64,000 bases of DNA, taken from NCBI GenBank assembly GCA_903813345.2, contig CAIIXF020000004.1, positions 24,183,985-24,247,984 of the forward strand, in the 5' to 3' direction. The notes beneath the pieces are model-generated. The model did no database searches. It was not told the origin of the DNA and was given only the letters and a program-made list of their open reading frames with translations. Of this stretch, positions 53,501-62,015 are shown one piece after another. Each line of letters begins with the position of its first letter. Position 1 is the first letter of the stretch. A program made the position numbers and the translations under genes. The stretch comes from Owenia fusiformis. Lineage: Eukaryota; Annelida; Polychaeta; Sabellida; Oweniidae.

Positions 53501-55538
53501 TAATGCATTAATCAACGTTTATGAATTAGCACATGGTTGTGGTATATGGGGACCATGGATGGTTGTTCCCGGTAATTGTGATCCACCAGCAGGTTGTACC
53601 CCATTGGATCCAACAGGTAGAAAACGCGAAATCCAAAATATGAGAGAGAAGCGGCAGTTCGAGTGTGTCATCATAACATACACATGTCAATTTGTAAGGC
53701 AATGTACACCATGTTACTACGGATATAAGCACCAGGGATGCGTAGGAGTGTCATACAAAACAGAAAATCGCACTTGCTGCAATCCAGGTATGGTGATTGA
53801 TTATTTGTTATGACTTATAGAAGAGGCACAAGGGTAGTTTAAATTGTAACAAACGTTCACGATTATCAAAGGCCATTAAATTCACAAAGTGGGTATAGTT
53901 CACCATAGAAGTTTGATCAATATAACACACGAGATGTCAACATTATCTTATATGTCTATTCAAATGGCTGCGAATGTGTGATAGGCACATAGAAACACGT
54001 GACACCAAATCCTAAAATACAAATATACGATATGATACAAATAACCAATCCTTTTGAGTGCAATAATTGTACCCTCTGTAAAGAAAATTAAAAAGGTGCA
54101 TGGGCAATCAGAAAATTTTCAATATTTTGTATAATTTTACTAAACTCTTCGAAGCATATCGTGTAAATGTTGTGAATAATGGTGGAGATCTTAAGAAATA
54201 AGATGGAAATCTAAACTCTTCGAGGCGTATTGTATAAATGTTGTGAATAAGTGGTGGAGATCTTTAGAAATAAGATGGAAATCTAACACAGTCACACTGA
54301 CGATTTTGTTAGCTATTCTATTCAATGCTTTCTAACTTTTTACCATATCTACGAAATTCTTTGGCATTCTCAATTCATTCTCAAAGTCAAAGTATACATA
54401 CACCGTACCTCTTATGTTTGGTATGATAACAAGGATATAACCTTGCATCTTTTTTTCTTTACGGAGGGTATTTATTTCTGAGGGTGTATTCCACGCAGCC
54501 GAAGGGCGATTGGAACCCACCCCTCAGAAATGTATACAGGTATTGCACGAAACAAGAATTCAATATTTGTTTTATTATATCACTAAACAAGTTATATTGT
54601 AATATCAGCCTGATTTTGTAGTTGCACTGAGATAAGTTCACCAAAATGTTATTCAAATTTTCTTTGGAACAACTTGCAATGTCGATTTCACTCTCATTTA
54701 AATACTCTTTACTCGTTCTAATCCTTCTCTGAGTAGTCTCTAAGTATGACCACTTATTAATCCATTTAAAATCCTGTTTACTTTCAACTAAAATTGGTTT
54801 TATAAAACGTCCGACAAAAATTTTCCAAAGGAAGAAATATCTTATGTGGTTTCCCTGGGAATACATAAAATAAACATGTAACGTACACTTGTTGAATACC
54901 TGTATTTTTTCTTGAAAATGAACCTTTCATATGGATGATTTACACACGAATTAAATACCCTGTGATATTTTTGGTCACATGATACATGACGGAACAATCA
55001 CAGTGCCGATTATAACTCATAGAAATAACCGATTGTGTGTAGGTCCAACAACAACAATAACAACAGCACCGACGCCAACTCCCACTACGACATCAGCAAC
55101 AACAACAACAACAATAACACCAACTACAACTACAACTGCTACAACAGCTTGTCCAAGATGGGGCGACTGGGGACTGTGGGATAGTTGTGATACACCGAAC
55201 TGTCAACCTTTCGTTGACTATCCCGGTTATCCAAAACGAAAACGACAACCTTGTACCCAGTTATTGGAAACAACTTGCACACGGATCAAGGCATGTGAGC
55301 AATGTGATGGCAGCACTGGGGACTGCACTATACCGCAACCGTCGGAAACAAAAATATTAAAGTGCTGCGGTAAAAAATTAATTCCCTGAATATTACAATT
55401 AATATATATGTCAAATAATGATAATAAATTCATATATAACATAAACATTTTCACGTGGACAGGTATTCAATTGGAATAAGAGATCAAACCGTTAAATTTT
55501 GTGATAACTTGACTAAATATCTTGTTTCAGTACCCTAA
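41536..55538 (+). CDS. Gene B: secreted modular TSP1/CC-module protein (complete model)
   Basis: Exons 41536-41590, 42599-42714, 44601-44694, 45380-45424, 47920-48159, 48324-48560, 50206-50649, 50739-50981, 53530-53787, 55043-55369 and 55531-55538 join in frame to 688 codons plus stop, all with GT-AG borders. Layout: signal peptide; Lys/Gly-rich then 10-Cys basic domain; Pro/Thr linker; two TSP1 repeats each with a Pro-rich tail; three CxWGxW...CC modules; a 10-Cys module; Thr-rich spacer and C-terminal 10-Cys module. Most module exons are phase 1-1, the classic arrangement of shuffled extracellular modules. Product is expected outside the cell, disulphide-rich, probably O-glycosylated. TSP1 repeats commonly bind glycans and matrix proteins; the specific job (matrix, mucus, adhesion, shell or egg coat, defence) cannot be told from sequence. 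Confidence 0.82.
42599..42714 (+). CDS. Gene B exon 2: Lys/Gly-rich segment and first Cys cluster
   Basis: 116 bases, phase 1 to 0, TTATAG / CCG|GTATGG. V-S-E-S-Y-A-G-K-G-G-G-K-G-K-K-K, then C-K-P-C-K-S-K-C and C-K-K-I-C. Strongly cationic. It has no counterpart in the visible part of gene C. Confidence 0.8.
42792..43634. mobile_element. TIR element with 9-bp target duplication in intron 2
   Basis: Element 42801-43625 (825 bp), inverted ends TAGCCTTGCCCAAGTCGGT, similarity continuing with gaps to GACCGCCTTGTAC, and 9-bp flanks CTACGGTCG (42792-42800, 43626-43634). The duplication length suggests a Mutator-like or related superfamily; no coding region seen. Confidence 0.8.
43640..43883 (-). 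mobile_element. tRNA-derived SINE (probable)
   Basis: On the minus strand, from about 43882, TGTAGCTCAGCGGTAGCGC (A-box like) and GATTTGATCCCCGG (B-box like) are spaced as in a tRNA, but the cloverleaf is imperfect, so this is a SINE head rather than a tRNA gene. The body runs to about 43640, next to the TIR element. Confidence 0.6.
44065..44230. repeat. Copy of the CTGTACTCCCGGTAATTTTCG interspersed repeat
   Basis: Homologous to 56271-56720. The preceding ~130 bp (CATTTCGAAACATGTCATAAA) are shared too, and a divergent relative is at about 13270-13400. Contains CGCGAAAT-type words. Confidence 0.65.
44601..44694 (+). CDS. Gene B exon 3: second Cys cluster
   Basis: 94 bases, phase 0 to 1, TTTTTAG / AGAA|GTGAGT. 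G-T-K-C-D-D-K-C-W-K-N-C, then Y-C-M-D-K-C-R. Repeated CxxxC spacing (five Cys), matching five in exon 2, suggests a small helical disulphide domain. Confidence 0.8.
44910..46895. repeat. Segmental duplication, copy in gene B
   Basis: Near-identical to 62016-64000 (a few substitutions and one single-base gap); includes exon 4 and flanking introns. The first ~210 bp also have a diverged relative at 47210-47400. Confidence 0.92.
45380..45424 (+). CDS. Gene B exon 4: Pro/Thr linker
   Basis: 45 bases, phase 1-1, TTCCAG / CGAA|GTAAGT: P-P-T-P-P-P-T-T-T-P-R-P-T-R. Probable O-glycosylated hinge between the basic domain and TSP1 repeats. Confidence 0.8.
45425..47400 (+). other. Gene B intron 4, proximal part
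   Basis: No exon recognised. A 90-codon minus-strand open frame (45786-46058) is shared with the duplicated copy, but it resembles nothing known and is treated as chance. Confidence 0.5.
47405..47919 (+). repeat. Minisatellite of a splice-acceptor edge (dimeric ~170-bp unit)
   Basis: The first ~50 bases of the TSP1 exon (AATGTAGATGGAGCGAATATGG ...) plus intron tail recur with starts near 47489, 47578, 47660, 47748 and 47830, before the true exon at 47920; a degenerate unit lies near 47405. Spacings alternate 88-90 and 82, so the unit is a dimer of two types: one ending AACGTAG and one ending TTTAA before ATGTAG. Confidence 0.9.
47920..48159 (+). CDS. Gene B exon 5: TSP1 repeat
   Basis: 240 bases (80 codons), phase 1-1, AACACAG / AAAA|GTGAGT. 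CRWSEYG, GQCSATCGGG, V-T-R-I-R-Y-K, RNCYGSN, TQSCNIQPC: the six-Cys TSP1 pattern, then a poly-Pro tail. Confidence 0.92.
48324..48560 (+). CDS. Gene B exon 6: TSP1 repeat
   Basis: 237 bases (79 codons), phase 1-1, TAACGTAG / CATAA|GTGAGT. CRWSEYG, GQCSASCGGG, V-T-R-K-R-T-K, TYCYGSD, TQLCNIQPC plus a Pro-rich tail. Clear tandem sister of exon 5. Confidence 0.9.
48868..49812. mobile_element. TIR element in intron 6
   Basis: Long imperfect inverted repeats (about 115-130 bp): left ATTTGCTACAGATTGTAGA at about 48868, right its complement ending near 49812; inner parts share GTTATGGTTG/TCATGGTTACG and ATGTGGAGCAG/ATGCGGAGCAG. No transposase frame; family not assigned. Confidence 0.65.
50206..50649 (+). 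CDS. Gene B exon 7: two fused CxWGxW...CC modules
   Basis: 444 bases (148 codons), phase 1-1, CTTCTAG / ACTC|GTAAGT. Module 1: DCYWGGWTECEYGTC ... HCHC ... HQC ... KPCC. Module 2 follows at once: LDCYWGDWTEW ... QCYC ... KACC, then a Tyr/Thr/Pro tail. The joint GCTTAGACTGC keeps the intron-end TTAG seen before exon 8, so two exons fused by loss of the intron and the first tail. Confidence 0.88.
50739..50981 (+). CDS. Gene B exon 8: CxWGxW...CC module
   Basis: 243 bases (81 codons), phase 1-1, TTTTTAG / AACTC|GTAAGT. DCYWGDWTEWVYGTC, then Cys in TDC, SKC, RQCYC, HQC and a terminal ECC, nine in all. Almost identical to module 2 of exon 7, so a recent duplicate. Confidence 0.9.
50998..51113 (+). 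pseudogene. 3' half of a CC module fused to intron sequence
   Basis: Directly after the first bases of the exon 8 donor-side intron, the sequence resumes mid-module (R-H-C-H-C, H-Q-C-V-G, K-A-C-C, Pro-rich tail) and ends with an intact C|GTAAGT donor but no acceptor. A deletion removed the intron and first half. Confidence 0.8.
51114..53529 (+). other. Gene B intron before the 10-Cys exon
   Basis: AT-rich. Holds the pogo-like MITE at 52102-52346. No further exon recognised. Confidence 0.5.
52102..52346. mobile_element. pogo/Tigger-like MITE
   Basis: 245 bp with inverted ends CAGTAGAACCT...AAGTGGA and TCCACTT...AGGTTCTATTG, flanked by TA on both sides. The CAGTAGAACC terminus and TA duplication fit the pogo group of Tc1/mariner elements. 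Confidence 0.8.
53530..53787 (+). CDS. Gene B exon 9: 10-Cys module
   Basis: 258 bases (86 codons), phase 1-1, ATGAATTAG / CCAG|GTATGG. GCGIWGPWMVVPGNC, then AGC, FEC, YTC, RQC, TPC, QGC and TCC. About 12 charged residues are inserted relative to gene A 11690-11911. The acceptor has a weak pyrimidine tract. Confidence 0.85.
54131..54295. repeat. Two-unit tandem repeat (~82 bp) in intron 9
   Basis: TAAACTCTTCG ... GGTGGAGATCTT ... GATGGAAATC occurs twice in a row. The rest of this intron (53788-55042) shows nothing recognisable. Confidence 0.8.
55043..55369 (+). CDS. Gene B exon 10: Thr-rich spacer and C-terminal 10-Cys module
   Basis: 327 bases (109 codons), phase 1-1, GTGTAG / CTGCG|GTAAAA. 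About 35 residues dominated by Thr with Pro/Ala/Ile, then CPRWGDWGLWDSC, and Cys in PNC, QPC, TTC, KAC, EQC, GDC and a final KCC. Corresponds to gene A 22875-23207. If intron 10 were retained the frame would stop after K-K-L-I-P. Confidence 0.87.
55531..55538 (+). CDS. Gene B terminal exon and stop
   Basis: CTTGTTTCAG then TA-CCC-TAA: the protein ends CCVP. Layout parallels gene A (CCQI). Confidence 0.75.
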
Positions 55539-55641
55539 TAAAAGATAACAACACGACGGCCGCCCAGACACCAAACCTGAAACAGTTAAAGACGAAACAA
55601 TTATGATCTACATATTTTATTATATGAACAATTGATTGCTT

Positions 55642-55647
55642 AATAAA
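55642..55647 (+). terminator. Gene B polyadenylation signal
   Basis: AATAAA about 100 bases after the stop, in a 3' UTR similar to gene A (CCTGAAACAGT ... AACAATTATGATC ... AATAAAGAC). Confidence 0.8.
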
Positions 55648-56270
55648 GACAAATTCATTGCTGCAAAAAATTGTTGTTTTTGAATGACTGTGTATTTTAG
55701 AAGTAAGCTTTGCTTTCATAATATTTATTCAGGATTCATCGTTTCCTTCTATTCGCTGATTGCTGATTGAATTACATTACTATAAAAGATGAGGAAAGAG
55801 ATTGCCATGCGTTTATTTGCCCATTTAAGTGCATAACAATTACATTACGTAATGTTCCATAACGGTATCATTGTTCACATATTAGTAATTATTTCTGCTG
55901 CATTTTTGAATTGCCCGCGGCGGTGGTTGCTACCATGTTTGGGCTGCTATGTTTTTAAACATGTATTGATTATTTAGAAGGATGATTTTATTTTCGATCT
56001 AGATATGATATGAAGCAAATATCAGCGAGCAATATCAGATGCTCAGCTATCAAAAAGGCTGGGATGTCTGAAACTATACTATTTTCAAAACCCGTAGTGT
56101 TGAGCGAAATTGTCTACTCGAGAATATAATATTTGATTTAACATTAATTTTTAACATTGCTTTCTGAGAAGTCACATGTACTTTTGCATTCCATTTTATC
56201 TTATCATTTCGAAACATGTCATAAATTTATTTGTTTTTGCACAATTATATTCGATTTATGTATATATATA

Positions 56271-56720
56271 CTGTACTCCCGGTAATTTTCGAGCGATACT
56301 ATATTTCGCGTTTTTCGTGATTTTGAAAAATTCGCGAAATATAATAGCCGCGAAATTCACCCAGTTTTAATTTGCGAAATTTGATAGTCGCGAAATTCCA
56401 AGGAAATTTCCGGGGATTTCAATGTTGACAATATTTCGTCCACTTTTCGTCCACATTTTTAGTTTTGAAATAGAGAAATTAAAAGAGAGATCGTTATTAG
56501 TGTATTTAAATGATTATTCTATCGAAAAGGCAAAACCATTGGGTGAAGGAACAACCATCACTGTTATCAAACTCGAAAGAGTGATCTTGTATGACAAGTC
56601 CGCGGACATTAAGAGCCGCAAAATTTTAAAAATCTGAAAATTAGCGAAATAAAATAGGCGCGAAATATCAAAATGCCAAAAACGTGAAATATGATAGCGC
56701 CAAATATTTGTGGGAGTACA
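56271..56720. mobile_element. MITE-like repeat with CTGTACTCCC ends
   Basis: Starts TACTGTACTCCCGGTAATTTTCG and ends TATTTGTGGGAGTACA, an inverted pair, and is packed with GCGAAAT / ATTTCGC words. A related copy is at 44065-44230. Probably non-autonomous. Confidence 0.65.
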
Positions 56721-57149
56721 ATATGTGGTAACACTTTTGTATATGCGGTGAATTTGTATCTATGGTATAAGTACTAGTCTAGAATTATGCACGATCGGTG
56801 AATTTTCAAATGCGAACTTAAAAAGTCTCGTCTCTCAATACAATATGTTGTTCAATAAATATGTCCAGAAAGCACAAGTAAAATTGCATTTTAAAGGTTT
56901 TGAATTAATATAAGGAGGTATGAGATATATCAATATCAGGGGGGCGATTGTAAGAATTATACCTTACATTATCTTATATGTAACATCACGTAATTATTCT
57001 ATCATCCAATGGAAATTGAGATGTTGGCATAACCACATGAGGTGAAGCATATGCTTTCTGTGTTTTATCCCATTTCTCAAATCATTACATTGGTGCGCCA
57101 TAACAGTTGGTAATTTGTAATTTCATTCAAAAGCATCGGTTGAGGCAAT

Positions 57150-57401
57150 AATACGTCAAATATATCTTTCGATCTGTTTTGTTTGTATGATTAAAGGCTA
57201 ATTTATCAAAAAATAGTCCTTGTTTCTGTAGTTGTGAATGTTGACACAAACACATCCGGTTGGTATATATCGTTACAATATTGTAATCTTTATTTGCATA
57301 CATGTCAATGTCTCAAAATATGATGATGTCTTCTGCCGTTTATTCCTATATTACCATAACCCTTGATAATCCTTGATGGCAACTTCATTTTGTTCGACAC
57401 A
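57150..57401 (+). promoter_or_regulatory. Gene C upstream region shared with gene B
   Basis: CGTCAAATATATCTTTCGATCTG and TTGTTCGACACA before the ATG match the gene B upstream region at 41365-41535. Confidence 0.5.
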
Positions 57402-57459
57402 ATGCAGAGTAGAGTAAGCATCTTAACAGCGGCCCTAGCCATAGCGCTGGTAGGACTAG
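57402..57459 (+). CDS. Gene C exon 1: signal peptide
   Basis: ATG-Q-S-R-V then hydrophobic S-I-L-T-A-A-L-A-I-A-L-V-G-L, ending CTAG|GTAAGT in phase 1, as in gene B exon 1. The sequence differs from gene B, so this is an older paralogue rather than a recent copy. Confidence 0.75.
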
Positions 57460-57899
57460 GTAAGTAAGCATAGTTTTATATTGAAGTCTGAACAGCCATT
57501 TGTGAATAAAACTGTAATATATATATATATATATAGCTATGATATAGCAAATTTATTAGTAAGTTGCATTTACAGTTTCTTGTGCTTGTTATTTTTTTAA
57601 TCAGATTTAGTGATATTATTTATAAATATGTTCGTCGAGAAGTATTGTAGTGCCTATGTACACAATATCATTATGGTGTCTTTCCATTCGTTTGAAATTG
57701 AAAAAAATATTTAGCTAAACATTTGGTCTATCAACACGTTTATAAGCATAAGATATCCAAATCAAAATGCATTTAAAACTGGTCCTCCGTACTTAAATCT
57801 TAAAAGAACACAACCACCATATAAATTTGCATTGGCTCTTATGTGCCGCTATGTCGCTATTTATTGGCCTATGATAATATCGTACATACAAACTCCACA

Positions 57900-59530
57900 T
57901 ACACAATGACCCTTTGGGCAGCACCTCGGAGGTGTCCCGGACTTATGATCGGATCATAATCCTGGCATACAAAGCCATATATCATTAATATTCTGTAATC
58001 AACTTCTAAATCCCTCAGAGGTTAACGTTTTATATCGAATATTGTGCAGATGCCCCAGAGGCAAAATTCAATAATAGTCCAATGACATGATCTTAATCCC
58101 GGCATTTAAAGCCATATCATTAATATTATTTTCTAATTCTTATAAAATGGATTATTCCTCAGAGGTAAACTTATAATATAAAACAATCCTTATCTACAGA
58201 TGCCCCGGAGGCAAAATTCAATAATATTCAATAATTGCCTGATCTTGGTCCCGGTGTAAAAGGGTAGGAGGTCCTATCAAATTATGGTCCTACTCTCCAT
58301 TGATTTATATGGTGACCTAAATACAACTCTTTCCCTCATTACCTTATACGCAATCGGGGCCAGTAAGGGCCGTTAACAAAGGGGACCATCATTTCTTTCA
58401 CACCGGCATTTAAAGCCATATTATTAATATCATATTTTCTAACTTCTAAAGTGGATTATTCCTCAGAGGTAAACAGTCATATAATATAAAAACAATATTT
58501 ATCTACAGATGCCCCGGAGGCAAAATTCAATAATAGTCCAATGATCTTAATCCTGGCATATGAATCTATATTTTGTTAATATTATATTATTGCATTGGCT
58601 CTTATGTGCCGCTATGTCGCTATTTATTGGCCTATGATAATATCGTACATACAGACTCCGAATACACAATGACCATTTGGGCAGCACCTCGGAGGTGTCC
58701 CGGACTTATGATCGGATCATAATCCTGGCATACAAAGCCATATATCATTAATATTCAGTAATCAACTTCTAAAGTTCACATTCCTCGGAGGTAAACTTTT
58801 AATATTAAATATTACTTATGCATAGATGCCCCGATGGGCAAACTTAAATAATAGTTCATGATCAATTGATCTGATCATAATCCTGGCATACAAAACATTG
58901 AGTAAATATTATATTTTCAACCTCTAAAGTAGATTATTCCTCAGAGGTAAACTTTTAATATAAAACAATCCTTATCTACATATGCCCCGGAGGCAAAATT
59001 CAATAATAGTCCAATGATCTGATCATAATCCTGGCATATATTAAGATTCTATTAACTTCTAAAGTACGTGTTCTCCAGAAGTAAACTTACAATACCAAAT
59101 ATTCCTTATCTCCAGATGCTCCTGAGGCAAAAACTCCATAATAGTCCAATATTGATTCATGGGACTTAATTCTTTTGACTAATTTCAAAATGAAATCATT
59201 ATTTAGCCTCGGAGGCAAATATCTCAAATCTTATAATGTATAAATAGTAATCTTTTATAGCTCCACAAACGTCTCAGAGACGAGTCTCGTCTGAAATTAT
59301 AAATAATAAATATATGGCAACTCCTTGCCCAAACATTAAACTCGTTCCATATGCCTCAGAGGTAAAGCTTTTTATCCAGCTTTTTATCTCAGTTATGAAT
59401 TATTGTAAATAATTTACATTTTATATTCATGTGGTTTCGGAAACCTTGCTAACATACTCTGTATACAATTTCTTAGTATTATATTTACAGTACTTATGCC
59501 CTGTAGGCTAATAATTGAATTCTTTAATGG
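57900..59530. repeat. Array of GCCCCGGAGGC / CCTCAGAGG hairpin words
   Basis: GATGCCCCGGAGGCAAAATTC and TTCCTCAGAGGTAAAC alternate in units of roughly 150 bp (e.g. near 58044, 58156, 58201, 58460, 58510, 58780, 58829, 58937, 58984, 59117, 59206, 59352). A 180-bp block starting GCATTGGCTCTTATGTGCC is repeated near 57832 and 58593. Confidence 0.85.
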
Positions 59531-60541
59531 CAACCTCGCGGCGACCCCTTTTGCAAAGTGCGAAAGGTACCTTGTACATTTTGTTTTTTATATACAAGGA
59601 GGTCCACCTACCCCTAAGATGAAATTGGCGTTTGTAGGATTTAAGAATTCGAAACACAATTTACTTAAAACAAAAACTATCTCTAACTTTATATCAAAGT
59701 AAAAATACATTTGACAAAATATTTTAAAACAGTTAACCTTAAAGTTGTTTGGTAAATTTAGCAAATGCTGCCGTGTTAGCGTCACAAAGCCAAATGACTC
59801 AAAACCTATTTCCTAAACATAAATCACTCACTACTCATTCTACTCATTCAATCAATACCACCGTTTGTCGTCACTTAAATAGAACAGAACATACTCAAAT
59901 ATACACCCCCGTAACAAACTATAGAACACCTTCTCCAAATCTGATATCAAAACAGTGTGAAGTACCTGTATTAAATAATTTTCAAACTTATTCGCTACGC
60001 TCAATCGTTAGAAAATATCATTAAAACTGGTCCTCCGTATTTAAATCTTAAAAGAACACAACCACCATATAAATTTGCATTGGCTCTTATGTGCCGCTAT
60101 TCCCGAAGAACAAAGATAAGGTAAGGTAAGAATAAGTTTAAAATCCCATTCAAATGAAGATAGTATATTCTTATTTAATATGAATAACGCAATAAACTTA
60201 ATTAAGTCACCTATTATAAACCAAGATTGATAACTTTTGTGCCTTTCTTGAATGTTACTCTCCACATAACCATCTATAGAACAATCACTTTCCACCTCCT
60301 ATGAGCCGAACAACCTACCGTTCACATCCACTGTTAGCACCTGTAGTAGTATCATCACTACGTTAACCATGTCAACCAAAGATGGTTGTTTCAACTCTTA
60401 TTTCTTTCTAAGTACCCAAAAACATTTTTCTACAAGATGAGTAACACAATTTCTCCTTATACCTCAAAAACCTGCAAACCCGAAAACAACAAAATTTAAC
60501 CGTTCTGATCTCCTTGACACTAGCAGACGAATGACTCATTT

Positions 60542-60790
60542 TTAAAAAACAATATTCTTAATAATTTCATCTGTGATTGGAAATGCTTGGTTAGCTGATA
60601 GACTACGTAAACTACTTTCGTTATTCCATTTTGAAAACTTATATGCATAATTTTCTATCGTCTTTGGTTCTCCAGACTTCACCACAAAACCAGACATTTT
60701 CGTCTTATAGATATTTAGATTTTCATTGTCTCTACCTATTTGGGTCTTCTTCCTGCCATACCACACTGACGTTAACTGCATCTGTGTCAT
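60542..60790 (-). pseudogene. Tyrosine recombinase N-terminal fragment
   Basis: An 82-codon frame with V-K-S-G-E-P-K-T-I-E-N-Y-A-Y-K-F-S-K-W, the pattern of the SAM-like core-binding region upstream of tyrosine recombinase catalytic domains (compare S-T-V-R-S-Y in the first element). No catalytic part found downstream. Confidence 0.5.
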
Positions 60791-61086
60791 TTATACCCTG
60801 AAAACGTACATACAACATCGTTACACAATGAAACTACCATACATCAAACAACAACAACAGTTCAATGCTTTTAATAATCTATTTTTATGCAATAAATATG
60901 CTCCTGAAGCAACCAATTCTGAATATTCATATGCTATATCTCTGAGTGCCGGGCATTAAATAATCACCACCGGGTGGGAATTATATGTTTTTAATACAAC
61001 TATCGTATCTTTTTCATTCACGTATTGACCAGTATACAGAAGAATGCCACTGTGGAAAAAACCATTAATACTTTCGCTTGCAACCA

Positions 61087-61314
61087 TCAGCTTGAAATAT
61101 TTGCAATCAATACTACAGGTGTAACAACATAATTGATTTTACCACACCAGTCCTGAGAAAACGAATCGACAGCCTCAGTACCTACATAGTTATGCATATT
61201 AAGAATTAAATCTGTAACATTGCGTTCAATGTTGTCTGCGAATATGTCTACAGTAAACACTCCCCGTTTTGTATCTAAAAAGTTGAAGATATTCCAGTAT
61301 ATACCCCCAGTCAT
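61087..61314 (-). pseudogene. DIRS-type Pol C-terminal fragment
   Basis: A 75-codon frame with V-D-I-F-A-D and G-T-E-A-V-D-S-F-S-Q-D-W, matching the block after RNase H in the first DIRS-like element (T-V-D-R-F-A, G-T-E-A-V-D-A-F-S-A-S-W). Confidence 0.6.
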
Positions 61315-62015
61315 TATAATTTATCATTTTGCTGATGGACTCAGCATTTCGGGTTAGTTCCCGCGGAATCCATTCAGGCTTCAAAACCTCAATTCGCTGC
61401 AAACATATTTCACGAATATCAACGGCAAGTTTCTGAATTTCTTATATCATGCTACCCTTGTTTACTATATTCACTACACCAGTGTTGTCCGTGAATCAAC
61501 AAACAATTCGACATTTTAAGTATATCTAGACAAATTAATCAACACCCCTTAAACGTTTTGTTCATAGAGCTTTTTGATTTCTAAGTTTCTGACCATTTTT
61601 GATAACATACATAATTCTCTATATTCCAGTACATATTCTCCACAAGCCCTACTCGATGCATCCGAATAAACAACTCTGGAGTGTTCAGGACACGTTTTAA
61701 AAACCTTTCCATTCAATCTCTCAAGATTATTTTCACTTGAAACACAATTATTGCTTGGCTTGATCAGCTATCTTGATAAGACATCCCAGTATAATCTAGG
61801 ACAACTATTTTTGAAACCCCCTTGTTTTGTGACTATATCACCTGTTGCACCCTGGCAGATTTTACTTTTCTAATTATGGAAACCACAACCCTTGGAGTGA
61901 TCACATAGCCTGTACAGTACGAAACTTTTTACGGTTTCACTTCGGGATATAATTAATTTCCTTTTCAAATCCCGACCAAATCTTAGCCAAACCAAACCAA
62001 AACGAGTTTTGAGTT

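Larger units (their letters stand above)
57770..61935 (-). mobile_element. Remnant of a second tyrosine-recombinase retroelement in gene C intron 1
   Basis: Minus-strand fragments from ~61930 to 60540 match the DIRS-like element at 33-39 kb: R-V-V...I-I-R-K-V (near 61890), Y-S-D-A-S-S-R-A-C-G (near 61655), E-W-I-P-R-E (near 61365), V-D-I-F-A-D ... G-T-E-A-V-D-S-F (61087-61314) and a recombinase N-terminal piece (60542-60790). A 75-bp direct repeat (57777-57851 and 60026-60100) brackets the downstream array, as in split-direct-repeat elements. Many stops; inactive. Confidence 0.6.

Noticed and set aside
57900-59530. CRISPR-like array
   Set aside because: Units are degenerate with irregular spacing, alternate two words, and sit beside recombinase retroelement remnants in a eukaryotic gene.
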